Assembly: GCA_030704615.1 (NCBI GenBank) | Contig: CM060732.1 | Span: 70,785,053 to 70,849,052, forward strand | Direction: 5' to 3' | Origin: Takakia lepidozioides | Lineage: Eukaryota; Streptophyta; Takakiopsida; Takakiales; Takakiaceae | Length of the DNA stretch: 64,000 nt | Part shown: positions 23,601-36,987 of the stretch, piece after piece | Numbering within the stretch: position 1 is the first letter of the stretch | Layout: every line of letters starts with the position of its first letter | The notes under the pieces: generated by a model | Database searches by the model: none | Told to the model about the DNA's origin: nothing | Seen by the model: only the letters and a program-made list of their open reading frames with translations | Made by a program: the position numbers and the translations under genes

Positions 23601-26600
23601 ATCTCCCTGACATAATACTCACAAAACACAAGTGCAACACTCAAGCTTGAAACTCCCACAACCAAGACAGAAATATGCATGTGCAGAACAAAGATGTCAA
23701 TGCTGGAGAGAAATCTGGGAAGGAACTCCTACAAGATTCTAGGGAAAACCGGCATATCTCCCTCCTGAAATGGATTCCCAATAGAATCGGTAAGAAAATA
23801 CCTAAATGGGACCTTGCTTTCAAGAGGGTTGCCTGAATCACCCAATAAAGACGATAGAAATGAAGTGACATAGATTGCATCAGCCATGAAAGTACCCCCA
23901 GCCTCGGCTAAAGCTTTCACCAGCTCACTGAAGATATCATGTGGCAACATAGGCAGTTGCACATTCTTCACTTCTGCTTTTCAAACCATCAGCTATATCA
24001 GTCCCTGGCAACTCCCTGAAGATTGCATATTAAATCTTTGGAATAGACTCAATGGATTGCAGAAGCATACAGTCCACCCTGTATAAGGGAAAAAAACTTC
24101 AACAACCAGCTACATGAAGTTACGTTAAGTTGGAAGAGGTGAACACCTGAATTCAGAAAGCGTGTCCCGTGCCTCTCCCATATCAGATGCAATTGTTGGA
24201 CACACTCTGTAGCACTTTTGCGAAGAGCCTGAATAAATTCTCTATGTCAGATCAACAGCAAATACCAACAACTGTCCCTTCATGCCCAGCCCTATATATT
24301 AGAAGGTAAGCATCATGCCCACCAAATTTTCACCCTCATAACATAGCTAGGTCCATCATAATCCAAACTGTTTCCTGTCAAACTCCAAACATTGTGTGAA
24401 ATTTGAACTTTGCAGAGGAAACACAAATGGCCTGTGGCCAAGAGACCAAGAAAACAAGAGCAAGACAACAGACTGCCAAGAGAGTAGAATGTACATAAAA
24501 ACCCAGACTTACCAATCAGAAAGAAAGACTCGAGAAACAAAAACCAAACAAGAAAAACTGGTAGTTCATGAGAGCCTCTTAGGAAAACACATAGGAGGGA
24601 ACAAGAGGAACCTGAGGTTTAGCTTCCTTCATTACCTGAAGGGGACTTGCCAAAGCTACTAGTAGGGAAGGTAAAGCAGCTTGAAAATGTTCAAGTTCAG
24701 CAAGTGTTGTCCCTTCCACCATATGAGGCTCATCCTGAAGAGCAGTCCTCATGGACGCATAATGAGAAGCCAGCAAATCCAGACTACGTGCATGCAGCAC
24801 CTGGGAAACCGCTGATTCTACAGCACCACTTCACCAGACTATTAATGCCAAAGCCTTAATGTACCTCCAGGTAGACGCTGAGGACTAAAACTGTCAAAAT
24901 TTACTAAAAAGGGGAGGAAAGGAAAGGAAGCTTAACATCCAGTGAATTTACAGTTGTGTCTCACAACAAAGAAAATATGCCGATGTAGGGAAAAAATCCA
25001 AACTTGTATTTGAAAGCAATTTGGACAAAGAGTGCTTTCTTATGAGGCTTGCTCACTAATGTCAGATCATCACCATCATCATAGCAGTGAATAGCTGCTA
25101 TAACTCCCCACTGACTTCACCAACGCCACATAGTGCATAAGGATTATTGTATTATGCATGCTCAGAAGCATTGGCATGGACAAAGTAGCATTAAGAAGGA
25201 AAAAAAATACCTTCTACTGTGAAAAACTTGGAAAGAAAAGGAAAGACATTGCCGGAGAGGCGTCGAATTAGAAGCTGCAGATGTGAGGCAAAGTTGTCCA
25301 TCACAGAACCCCCCACAAACAGCACAAACAGCTGACTCAACATGTCCTGCTGTCCTCCCACTTGTACCTGTCATTAACCACAATTTTGATTAGAATACTA
25401 CCATTCCTCTTCATTGCAACTTTTGGTGCTGACACACAGAGACGTCCTCAATCTTTTGGATATGTTCATGGAGTAGTATATTTAATGCCAGATGTATGGA
25501 AAGACCCTTTAAACATGAGGAAGGCAAGCAGAGACACACCTGGACATTAGGAGGCACAAGTTCAACCAACTTATACAAGCACTGCAGCAACAGATGTATA
25601 TATAGAGATGTGGGTTGCATGTCGAGCTGAAGAAAAACATCCCTGGAGCTTCCTGTCACGCTGTATTCTATCTGGCAAACCCCATTACAGACAATGCACA
25701 ATTGAGGTTTCAAAATTGCAGAATTGGAGGCATTGACAAGATCTACCAAATAGCTTAAAGACCTCTGGAGATTCAGCAGGTCAGATCAGCAGAAAGTCAT
25801 GGAACTAGACATTATTGCTTCTATCACTGTACACACCCTCACAACAGCTCCACCCTCTGAGGTTTAGTTTTACTTGATAGAACCAATGAATTTTTTTCTG
25901 CCCAACACTGGCTGGTTACACATAATTTACCTGCTGTAAGTTGGATAATGGCAGCACCTTTCCTGATCCAATTGGCACCCACTCATCTCTGAGCCAGGGG
26001 AGGCATACTGCAATCAATCCAGGGATATGCTCTGCAACAGTTACAAAATCTGAATAAGCTTACGAAATGAAGATCCATGTGCCATAAAATGTAGAAGGAA
26101 CTCTTAACGAAACTTAAACGAATGCCCCAACTCAACTTAGTTCGCCAAGAGATACAGACTTAATTAAAACTGTCAAAATGACCTGTGGTCAGAATCCAAC
26201 TTTAAAGATCACATTGACAGATTATGAACATTCACAGCTCAGGCATGTAAGTACCTTTGGGGGCATTCGTTAAGCACCATAAAATAATAAGCAGAACTAA
26301 AATTTTAGCCCTTTCATTTCCTGCAGCAGTCTTGAACAACAGTGGCAGCAAAGCTGAACTATCTTCAAGCAGTGCAGCTGCCATGCTAGAGACCACCTTG
26401 CTGTTTACTTCTGACTGCAAAACCTTCCATGCTTCCTGTGATACGAAGGAGAACAAAAGTTTGTAGTGTCAAACTACATCTCAGTACAGCATCTTCATGA
26501 AAGTATTGCAGCAAAACAGCCATCCTGCACGTGAAAGAGGATGTGTAACAATAGTCCAATCTATAGGAAGTAAGCCCTGACTCCACCTTGCTTCTCTTAG

Positions 26601-29600
26601 CTCTCTGCTTTGCTGCTGATAATTCCTCCTGCACTTGCAACAGCCCCTTGAATAGGACAAATGACATGCTCCCTGCTAGTTTCAAAGCTGCCAGGTTGAG
26701 CTTCAAGGTCTGCAAGGTACCCACAGATTTCTGACCATGAGGTTATGTGCATAGAGTGGTAGGAAGAAGCGATGTATACACTGCAATTTGCTCTGGACTG
26801 ACCAAATCAGTGCAAGAATATGCATCACAATAGATATCAGCAGGATCTTCTGAAACAAGGCACTCAAGCACATTCAACGAAACAGAGACTTTGAAACCCT
26901 CTCCCTGCATAGACGAAGCTCACCCTCTTAGCATAGTTCCAAAGTTAAGCTTTCCAACCTTTGGTGAAACAAGCAAATGACCAGTGATGACAGAAGCCGC
27001 TTGCTCCACATATCCCGGATGCCTCTCCAAAAACTGTGACGCAAGAAGCTTTATGGCCATAACTGCAACACTCTTTGCCTCCTTCTGTTGAGAGGTGGAC
27101 CCTGTTGAAGCATGGAGTAAAATAGATCAATCCAATGTGGAATGATCAATTCTTCAAATACTAATAAAGATCATGGTCTTCTAATAACATCATCATCATC
27201 ATCCAAGTACATATGTACGGGTACTGACAACTCAGCTCCATCGCTTCACGTTGCCAGAAGTGCAGCAACCGTCATGTTGGGAACTTGATGAATCCCTTCG
27301 AAGCAAGGGACTGACCAGGAAACCCTCTTTCCCTCGCACCTTTTCTTTCCCATTTCTCTTGGCCTGACTGAGGATCAATTGATTTCACAGGTAAATACCC
27401 CGTTTCACTCTTTTCCAGTCCCCCTTTCCACTTCCTCTGCCCTGAGTGTGCAGGGTCTATGGCCACAAAGGCCTGATGAGTCCTCGGTTCAGAAGTGATA
27501 GGTGGTTTAGGATGAACCTCCACAAGATATCGTCAGATAGTAAGATATCACTCGATTTAATGTAAGCATTACAACGCCTCGACTGTACATCTCAGATGAG
27601 ACAGCACTGGCTTTGGGAACTCTCTCGCAGCTTGCCCAAAGATATCAGAGAGCTCTTTGAACATCCATAGAGAATATGCTGGTTAGTACACTGGCTAATC
27701 CCCGCTTTAGATAAGCTATGTAATCTAAGACTCTTCTGTCTGGTATTTAAGAAAAACTAGCAATCAACAAGAGTATGAAGCGAACCTGAAGACACTTCCT
27801 CCATACATCTGGAGATAATAGATGCCAAAGCCTCAAATAATCTCTCTGGAGGAACAACTGAAACCAAGCTTTTTGTGGAAAGAAGCGAATGTACAACAGC
27901 AAAACTATCGTCATAGGCCCGTCGTAAAAGCGCTTCGCCCACGAAAGTTTTTATCTATGATGAGGATCACAACAGAAGTGAGTGTTCATCCCAAGTGAAA
28001 CCATTAAAGACAAGCTTCCTCAATTTTGGCACTCAATATGCCAAAAAGGGACTGATGATAGAATTCAACCTCACTCCACTAGGGAGCCCTTAGCAACATG
28101 GACGACAGAAATATCAAAACAAGCAGACTAAACAGAATCCATCTGGGTAAACGATTTAATGGAATTCATCAATGGAATTAATCGAAAGTGTAGAAACACA
28201 AAACATAGAACTAACAGCAAACCTAAGACCGATGTTACAGTGACCTGCTCTTAACCCAAGTACCTCTGCATCTGCATCTCCTGTTGATGCAAGCTCAGAG
28301 AGCTGCTGAACTGCTATCTCCCTTATTCGTGCCTGCAACAAAACAAGTCATGCAGAAGGGTCCAAGCTACTCAGTCCACTTAACTCCATGCTGCTAGTAT
28401 ATACCAAAATCCATAGCCAAGTTCAAAGTAAACAGCATCAAAACAGATACATAAAGGATTTGCGCATATATTTAAAAAAAGGACAGAAAGAAGATGCACC
28501 TCAGGATGGTCAACAGAAAGAAAAAGGCTCGTATGGGACTCTGCAAGTGGCATATGGAGACTTCCAATGAAAATGTCCCGTAAAGCTTGAAATTGAGGTG
28601 ACTCCTTATCACCCTTGCTGTCTCCTTCTGTGTGCTGCAGGACCCAAAGCAACTTCACAAACTCAAAAAAAAAACTCTTCAAAGAATGTTACTCATTACT
28701 AAATAGCCCAAATAGGAAAGACTTAAAATCGAGGACTCTTAAACGTCTGGTGCACACTGCATCAGCCAAATGAACCACAGCCTTCTTTCTTTAGATATCC
28801 ATAAAGAACACAGAGAATGATGCCAGAAGAACCCTTGAAAGACCCACCTCCAAGCATGACCTCACGGCATTGTCCAACTCAGTGGGAAAACGTTTCTCAA
28901 TTGCTTTCATCAGTCGTTTGGCCACTTTTCCTGTGCATCGCAAACAGTATAAAGACATCAAATCCAAGCAAACATTAAGCCTTTGGCCCACAGGTAGATA
29001 TATTCTAATTCAGTCAGTAGGGGATTGGTCTGAAGTCCATTAGTTTGTTGATCCATTGATAGAATGGGAAAATGAAATAGAGAGAACGCCTCAAAACTTG
29101 ATTGCCCACAAAGGTAAACACTTACTTGTTTTCACAGTATCAACCTCAGAAGGTTGTGCAGCACCAGCCTTGCCTATGTAGAACTCTAGAAGCTTTGAAA
29201 CAACCAGTGGTACTTGATCTTTGATTGGTACTGTATTGACTACATTCAGCAGCGCCTCCTCATATCGCTCATTCAACACACTGCAGAATGCATATTGTGC
29301 CGGCCAGCAACACAGTTAAAAAAAACTCATATCACTTCTCCATGTGAAAGCTGACATGCAAGGAGCTGAAATTGAAAGTGCAACACCATTGTGAATAGAA
29401 CAGGCTTGGATGATTCTAGCATCACATGCTGTTAGGCTCACTATACATGGAAGATCCAGTTTGAGTTTCTCAATGAACGGTGTGAAGAATGACACACAGC
29501 ACCCTTAACAAATAGCTAGTAAGAACCTCATGAAGAGGTCTTGATGATGGGACTGACCAATGCTCGATAAGAACAGTGAGGAAGAGGGACATGAATTTCC

Positions 29601-32600
29601 TTGCATCAAAATTCTTCACAAGCTCGGCCAGCAGGGTAACGAAATCTCTGCACAGTACACCACAAATCAACAATGTTAACTGCACTTTAAAGCAAAACAT
29701 CGTTAACAAGTCTCAGGGAATCCAGATCATACTTGAAATAAAGTATTAGGAATGAAACCAAATGTTTTTGGTCTCTATCTGCAACTGCTAAACTACATCT
29801 TGCACCAAAAGAAAACTCAATTCAGGTCATATAATCCAACCTAGCCCAAACTAAAGTCTCCCCATCCTGTTCTTTATGGGTGAAAGTTCTACCTAATTGC
29901 CTACCTTACTTTAATTAGAAATTTGAAGGCCTTCAAAGGAAAAGAGTCAATGTCTTGAGTCTGAAACAGCCAACGACACAGTTGTGTAAGCAGGCTTGTT
30001 GGCTACAAGGGCAGCGAAAAACTCAGAGGCTCCCCTTGGCTTGAGGGTAAGAAGCTCCCTTTTACAAGCAACCTTTTACATTCGGGGCGAGGAGGTTGGT
30101 AAGAAATCTGAGAGACACTGTTGCTACAATAGTGAACTGAGCCGTGGCATGAAAACCTTTTGAAAGCTGAAACCTTGAGAAACCTTGTGGAGAGATTTGA
30201 ATGCCTATCTGAACTAGACATTAAGTCAACCTGCTCCTTATGATTGTCTAAGCCGGATAAGGCATTGTACCCAACATTTGCTGACCATATGATGTGGAAG
30301 TTAAGAGGAACCTGCTCAAGAAAATGTGTCCTGGGAGAACAAGGTTACAGACAGAACATACTCAACAGCAGTAATTCTCATAGTTGGAAAACTACTGAAT
30401 CACAAGCAATCATCAGCTGATCTACAAAGGGCCAAATTGAGACTAAAGTTTATATAGGAGGGGGGCTCTACCAGATCAGGGGAAGATATTGGTGCTCTCT
30501 CTCTAGAGGCTATGGCAAAGATGGTACATTATCTCTCTCTCTCTCACACACACTCAATGATCAGGATAGAATAGGTGTGCAAGTATAGTGATGAAAGTTC
30601 CTCTTGATAAGTGGGCCGAGGCCAGAGATTGGGGAAAGCAGCTCAACCTGCATAAGCTGAATCATGACCATTAGTGACAGCTGCAACAGAGGGGCACATT
30701 CCAGCTCTGATTCCTTTTGGAAAGTTCTGGCCATGGAGTCACTTAAAGTCTCGATAAGTGATTGTGCCAACATAGCTCTGTTGGCAAGGGAGCCCACAAT
30801 CAGCAAGGCTCCAACCTGGCAACAACCAGACAATTCTGGCATGTCAGTTGACAAATCTCTACATCATCAGCAATCTAACTGTTGATCGTCACAATACTGG
30901 TCCAAGCAAATCAAACGCCTTTCTCTCCAGAAAATTGCCATCAAAATGAGCAACACTAAATCCTGAAATATTCAGTTTTTTGTCAGTGTAGACCAGAACT
31001 GTCGGGTCTGTCCATCTCTCACTTTGGAGACAGAACACCCCAGCAGCAGGATTAAGATTGCAATTACTAAAAACATACCTGAAACTCTTGAGTGACACCA
31101 GCTTCAAAGCTGTGTAGGACAAAAGGTAATATTCGATTGACAATTTCTGATGTTACACTCGGAGATGCTGCCAGGGTCTCCATCACAACAACAGCACTGA
31201 ATGATACCATGGTCCTCGACTTGGATGCATATCGAGAGACCTTCATAGCCTGAGTCATGGTCACCCTGCTTGTCAGAATCTACTGATTCACATCTGTGAC
31301 AAATCCCGAACAGGTGCACAACTCCCCTTCAGAATTGGGGTGAGGAGATAAGACCTACCGAATCACAGATAGCATCAAGCACGGCCATGTCATGTATACA
31401 GCGCTGCACCAACGCAACACGGGGAAGGGTAGCACCTGTACGCTGCACGCCCTCTAAAAATTGCCACTTTGTTTTCCTGGTAAGAGTGTCGCATTCCCGA
31501 CCACAGTAATGGACAAGATTTTAGTCAGAGACACAAGCTAGCACAAGTCAGGGCACCAAGTCCCCTCGAGTTTGAATAGCACACCAGAAGTAAGGCCAAC
31601 AAACTTATGGTAACTTCACGAGTCATTTCAGCTTTCTCACACTTCACTCTATGCATGATGCCTAATACTATGCACATTCTTCAAAACAAGCAACTAGATC
31701 CTTCGCATGGACCAGCCACAATACTCATGGTTTAGAAAACAAGAGCTTATTTGAGGATTGAGAATGCAACTTACTTGAGATGGAGGAGTTGAACAACACG
31801 GACAAAAAGACTAGTTTCATGGTAGGGAAGCACAGCAATCAGCACATCATCCTGATTGTATACGTGGATCCTGGAATCACAACCGATATGAGACAAGCTG
31901 TGAGCAACCATCGTGTGCCCCACCACTCAATGGCAGGCTCCAAATGAAGCCAACCACTTCAAAAACTGAATGCAACACCCAAACCGACAATCACAGAAAA
32001 CAAGACCAGAGGAAACACACGAGGACTACAGAGCAGGGTCAACTCCATGGATTAGGTTCCAAACAAGACTCCATATAGGCCAGCTAGGTTTCTTGAGAAC
32101 AACAAAAGCATGAGCATAAGAAGTTCTGTGACGGAAACTTTCAATGCCCAACTGAACAAACAACTGTGCTGTAGATTTTCAAAGTGAACTGGTCAGACAG
32201 CTCAAATGGGATACTCTCCTACACGTAGAACCTGGAAAACACACTCTCAACAATCATAAGAACTGAATCAGGTCTTAATTGCTTGCATCGCAAGCTAGAA
32301 TATGCAGTGCAACTCTTGGCAAACAGACAGAAGAAGCACAACATACTTGTATCGCCTGATCAGATACTCCAGAGCCTGGTGCGCAGGTGTGAGCAGAATG
32401 TAGTTTGAAAGTAACCGCAAAAAGGTTGCAATGGAGCTGTTCAGTTTCTCATTGAACTCCCGTGTCTGCAGCTCTCGATCCATTTGAATGCTTTCCAGAC
32501 TAAATAATGTTCTCTTATACGCCTCAAACCGGCCATCCAATTCAACCAGCTCATCAAGACCTGTAGAATTTCACAATGCACATAAGTGCACATACATACA

Positions 32601-33121
32601 ACAGTTCGGCAGATTCGGGCATTTCATAGTATCTTATCAGTGTTAACACACGGTGGAGCGGACATGCTTCACAATTGCAAGAAGTGGGACGTATTGCATT
32701 CAACATCAGAGGCCCACGCGGTTGGGAAAAATGCGACAAGACGTGACATTCCCAACGAATTGATTGGACAACACATTTTCAAAGTCACAATTCAGCCCAA
32801 CTCAACTGCAAATTGCGAGGGGGGTGAGGTATGAGAGGCATGCTACGCGAATGGAGAGAAAAAGAGGAAGCCAAGTCCGAGCTCTACCTGAACGAGAAGG
32901 GGAGTCTTCCTTGTTATAAAGACATGAAATACTTTCCTTCTCAAGCCGAATGGGAAAAGGGGTAACCCACCTGTTTGAGATAACGAGAATACAGTTTGAA
33001 TGTCAATATCAGCTGCCTGAGATGAGGTGAAGAGAAGAGAGGGACGAATGCTTGGTGCAGTCTTGGTCCTTTGCCGAGCAGAAGCTAAAGCCTGCAGCTG
33101 GGTTGACAGCACGCCAGACAT
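14633..33121 (-). CDS. UTP10: U3 snoRNA-associated protein 10 (HEATR1/BP28 homolog), many exons
   Basis: UTP10 is a nucleolar HEAT-repeat scaffold of the t-UTP/SSU processome, needed for 18S rRNA maturation. I matched exons to the plant family. N-terminal exons are 32971-33121 (MSGVLSTQLQALASARQ), 32347-32560 (ALEYLIRRYK), 31775-31870 (HVYNQDDVLIAVLPYHETSL), 31359-31476, 31079-~31250, 30648-30815 and 29905-29960. Middle exons include ~29507-29647, 29126-29280, 28848-28930, 28500-28656, 28264-28332, 27786-27954 and 26959-27101, then further blocks down to about 19.4 kb. C-terminal exons are ~18.9-19.1, ~18.16-18.33, 17334-~18003, ~16720-17140, ~15926-16160, 15504-15704 and 14633-14863. The BP28 C-terminal region includes EYLVLLPETIPFLAELLE and ends SGETLSQYF-stop. 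GT-AG junctions keep frame wherever I checked. Roughly 35 exons are expected and about 2,100 residues. Nothing suggests a pseudogene. The in-frame ATG at 33154 is a less likely start. Confidence 0.9.
16468..16493 (+). repeat. (GA)n microsatellite in UTP10 intron
   Basis: About 13 uninterrupted GA units lie within the UTP10 intron between 16160 and 16720. A second imperfect GA/CA-rich stretch follows at 16505-16545. Confidence 0.9.
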
Positions 33122-33518
33122 GATGGTAGATTGAGATTTGGTAGCTCCTCTCAATGATCATTCACACGACAATGCTTCCTTCCGCCTCCCCTACATCCCC
33201 TGAGGCTGCTATCTGCACGACTCCCAAAAACCCTCAACCCTACCGACTGAGAGCAGCCATCTCTACAACCCCAACGTGCCAAAAACCCTCAGCCCTCAAC
33301 CCTACATTGGCACCCTAAACGTCTGCCCCAAGGACGGCAGTCTCCGTCGAAAGTGCGACAGAAACTACCGTCGACTGTGGCTCTTCTGTTTTCGTGATCC
33401 CTTCCGACCCATTTGTTCTTTCTCCTGAATTTCAGAGCAAGGTTTAAGGTTCTGCTCGACTGTCTATCTGTTGGGTATAAAGTGTTTGGTGAGATTGTTG
33501 ATTGATTCGGTGGGAAAG
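33122..33518. promoter_or_regulatory. shared divergent promoter region, UTP10 / CPN20
   Basis: 397 bp separate the two start codons, so both promoters and both 5' untranslated regions must lie here. Telo-box-like elements occur at 33226-33242 (AAAAACCCTCAACCCTA), at 33281-33304 (a longer variant ending AACCCTA) and at 33312-33319 (ACCCTAAA). Plant ribosome-biogenesis genes commonly carry telo boxes (AAACCCTAA), which suits UTP10. The two main motifs are near-duplicates 55-60 bp apart. No clear TATA box was seen. Confidence 0.55.
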
Positions 33519-34430
33519 ATGGCAGCCATGGCCACTCCTGCACAGCTGGGATCAGCGGTGAGTTCGCAGCTGGGAATGCCGTCTTACGAAGGACTGAGGA
33601 CAACATCCTCTCGTCTGCGTTTGCAAGTATTTCCACCCTCTTCCTCACTAAGGTGCCTCGGCGTAAGGGCTGCAACAGCTGTTGCCCCAAAGTTCACAAC
33701 CCTGAAGCCTTTGGGGGACCGTCTCCTTGTGAAAATCCAGACATCTGAGGAGAAAAGTGCAGGGGGCATTCTTCTCCCCAGCACAGCTCAGACTAAGCCA
33801 CAAGGTCTGGCTTTCTCTGTCCTAGTCTTTAGTATAGAAGTCTGTTTGTGAGGCAAGTGACAGCATCAGTAGTTGGAACCATGTGAATTTTATTTCTTTC
33901 AACTTTTCTCCTTACCAAAAAGTGCTGACATATCCACCTTGTTCTGTTTGGCAGGTGGGGAAGTGGTGGCTGTGGGCGAGGGGAAGACCATTGGCGAAAA
34001 AAAACTGGAGCTCAGCGTGCAAACTGGGGCTCAGATTGTTTACTCCAAGTACGCAGGCACGGAGGTAGAATTCAATGGCGAGGGGCACTTGTTACTGAAG
34101 GAAGATGATGTGGTAGGTCTTCTATCGACAGACGATATCAAGGATTTGCAACCATTGAATGACCGGGTGCTCATTCAGGTGACCGAGGCCGAGTCAAAGA
34201 CAGCGGGTGGCATTTTATTGACGGACAGCTCAAAGGAGAAGCCTGTGATCGGAACAGTAGTTTCCACAGGGCCTGGGACGTATGGAGAAGATGGGGAGAG
34301 GAAGGCTTTGGAGGTGACCCCAGGCAACACGGTGTTATACTCTAAATATGCTGGTAATGAATTCAAGAACAAGGATGGTGTCCAGTATGTGGTTCTGAGG
34401 GTGTCTGATATTCTAGCCGTCCTCTCTTAA
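33519..34430 (+). CDS. CPN20: 20-kDa chloroplast co-chaperonin (tandem Cpn10), two exons
   Basis: The plastid co-chaperonin caps the Cpn60 barrel during folding of Rubisco and other stromal proteins. Exon 1 is 33519-33804, the 150-bp GT-AG intron is 33805-33954 and exon 2 is 33955-34430, giving 253 residues, the usual family length. Residues 1 to about 55 are Ser/Arg-rich and fit a transit peptide. Two Cpn10 domains follow: domain 1 at about 60-155 ([11 protein letters not shown]; mobile loop [16 protein letters not shown]), and domain 2 at about 157-253 ([12 protein letters not shown]; mobile loop [15 protein letters not shown]). The intron falls inside the first mobile-loop region, and splicing restores [11 protein letters not shown]. 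The ATG at 33519 is the first in frame; MAAMAT is followed at once by the transit-like region. Confidence 0.95.
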
Positions 34431-36265
34431 ATTTGTGTTGTGCCGATGTCTACGCTCAATCTGTTTGTCATTGTCTCCATCTTTTCATCTGAGAGATAGG
34501 ATCCAATACTCTGGACTTGTGTCAGAAATATAGAATTGGCGGCTTTAGTAATTGCCCACCACACCACCACCGACGCCCGGTTGAGAGTCATGTTCACAGA
34601 GATCACTGACAAGGGTTTGCACTTTTGTAGAGTCACAGTGAGATATCAAGGGATTGCACGATTTGATTCTCACGCATAGTTTTAAGTGATGTGGGTTGTT
34701 TTCCGAATGATGTATGAATATCTGTCAGTGTTGCTGTCACGATGGAGTTGTGTCCGAAGTGGTTAAAGTGCTCATGGAGGCACTCTCCAGGAAAAACTAC
34801 CCCAGGCTTTTCTGGAAAGCCTTTTGCAAGTGTCTTTATGTGGGTTTTCCAATTGTGCTCAGTTTTGGGATGGAATTGTGACAACTGGAGCAAATACTGG
34901 GTCCACCTTTGGAAGCTGTGTATTTCCTTACTACAGCTTGGGGGGGTAGTGTTTTCTGTTTGCACCCTATCTGGAATCCAATGGAAACGAAATACATTCC
35001 CTCTTAACCACATATGTTGTTGGTTGTGAGTGAGTGCATGCAAAATCAAGTTTTCTTATATGTACCCCGGTGGGCTAGAATGGGATAGTAACCACCGCAG
35101 ACTGTCTTGTGTGCAGCCAGCATCTGGCTGTGTTAGATGTTTGCCGAGGATATCCTTTGTAAGGACTTAATCCTGGTGGAAAAGTAACCCTCTAGGTGCT
35201 AATTGTGGAATCTCAACCCACAAGGGTATGTGAGATGCAACTCCAATGCCCATATGCTGAGCAACCCCAATTTAAGATGTGTTTGCCGGGAATGAAGGCT
35301 TGATTTAGGCAGTGCATTCAGCCTTCATCATAGGAGTGGTTTTCCACCTAGAGGGTGTGTTTCTGCAGATTATGTCTGCAGGGAAACAGTAGTTGTTTTG
35401 ATGTTGCATCACTTTTTATGAGGACATCTTTTAGTCTCTGTCCGCCTCGTCTTGCAAAGAGGTATCTTCCAGCTTCTTTCCTTGCACACTGTCTGGAATT
35501 CTTGATTCAGCAGGGTATTTTGTACTGAAGAGCTACGTCATAGCACCTTGGTTGGCAGTTTGTTCTCCTCCATGTCATATTTAAAAGAATCAGGATTGTG
35601 ACACTGGTTTGATGGTTTGTCGATATCGTTCGGCAGGATTTGACATAAAAGAGTGTTGGGTTCAAGGGTACAGTTGTATGCTGATTGTGAAGTAGACCCA
35701 CTTGCCTTGACAGGTGTGACAAGTGTGGATAGAAAATGTACTCATCAGACGTTGTTTGCCGCATTGATCCCACGCCTAGTTTGATTGGAACACAAAGGGA
35801 TAGAAACTATGTACCTTTGTCAGGGCCTGACGCTGGTAATATGACTTCACTTGAAACATACAGTTGATCCAAGTTTTCTAGGTATCCTCTAGAAATCCCT
35901 TCGCACAATCTGCTGTGTGTGATTTGCCCAATAACTAGCCCCAAAAGGGCCTGGGCTTTTGGCTCAGCCTCGAGACCGAAGTTGGTAAACAGAGGTAGAG
36001 GCACAATTACTCTGATGGAATTGAAGAGGGTGGATCTATTGTGAGAGTACCGATAACAATGAGTCAGAAAGTGGATATTGTCTTCAGTGTGGTTAGAGAG
36101 AGAGAGAGAGATGATTCAAGGACTGTTTCCTGCAATTGTGGGCTATCATGATATGCACTGGAATTTCCCAACATAAGTTGCCATCTGAGTCTTCCAATCC
36201 AACTGCTCAACCCAATACCCCTTGTGACGTCATAAAAGTGTGAGGTCTATCTTCCTCTAACACCT
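34431..36265. other. gene-free stretch downstream of CPN20
   Basis: The 3' untranslated region of CPN20 should occupy the first few hundred bases. No gene is recognised beyond it. Open frames are short and mutually overlapping. A nested inverted-repeat structure at 35187-35356 is described among the findings, and a short GA run lies at 36098-36110. Confidence 0.5.
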
Positions 36266-36358
36266 TAAGTGAGGGTTTTGAATAGAACTTAGTGAAATGA
36301 TGGTACCGTGATGAAACCACACCTGCCCCAAGATAACGGAAAGCTAAGTTTGACAAAA
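36266..36358 (+). repeat. direct repeat, copy 1
   Basis: The block 'agtgagggttttgaatagaa' through 'tttgacaaaa' recurs at 38858-38950 in the same orientation with roughly 85-90% identity by eye. The two copies bracket the tandem-repeat protein locus. Confidence 0.75.
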
Positions 36359-36987
36359 AAAAATGCTACATAACAGATCGTGAATACCGTCTTACCATCC
36401 TACTTTTCCGGTTCGCCCATGTTGGTAGGTAGGGATGGAATCGATGTGTGCTGCGGCTAAAAGAGCGTTACATGTGTGCTTGAAAGGAGCTTGAAGCTTT
36501 CGACCTCCACTGCACAGATGTCGCCAAGGTGTGACATGCCATGGATTGACGTTGAGGCATTTGTTAGACGCTCTTGTGAAGCCACCATTGAGGGCTGGAT
36601 TACATCTACATTGATACACAGGTTCGTTACCGCATTTCAGTCTTCCCTTTGCTTCAATGGAGGGCTCACTATCAAAAGTTGTTCTCAGTCACATTTATCC
36701 TATTTCTTTTGGTAAACACTGCTTTAGGACAATCCCCTCAAGGAGAACAAGCATGAAACCCACACCGGCCTGTTTGCAGCCTCCAGCAGTGCCTGGTTCA
36801 TAGACACTCCAGTATTTTTAGTTGTGGCCAACTTCTGGTCCTTCACAAAACTGCATATCATGGCAGCAAGTTTGAAGTAGTCACTACCATAAAATACACT
36901 GGCTTAAAGCCATATCTGCAGGAGTCCAAATCTGAATTGAGCAAAGGTAGACAAAGATGGAAGTGAGATGAATAGATTACTCTTTCT

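Noticed and set aside
33471-33518. Upstream extension of the CPN20 frame
   Set aside because: It would need a non-ATG start. The ATG at 33519 gives the family length and a normal transit peptide.
33289-33690. 133-codon minus-strand frame across the CPN20 start
   Set aside because: It overlaps the promoter and transit-peptide exon of CPN20 in antisense, with no family resemblance.
34633-35049. 138-codon minus-strand frame downstream of CPN20
   Set aside because: Overlaps a plus-strand frame of similar length, no recognisable motif, and probably lies in the CPN20 3' region.
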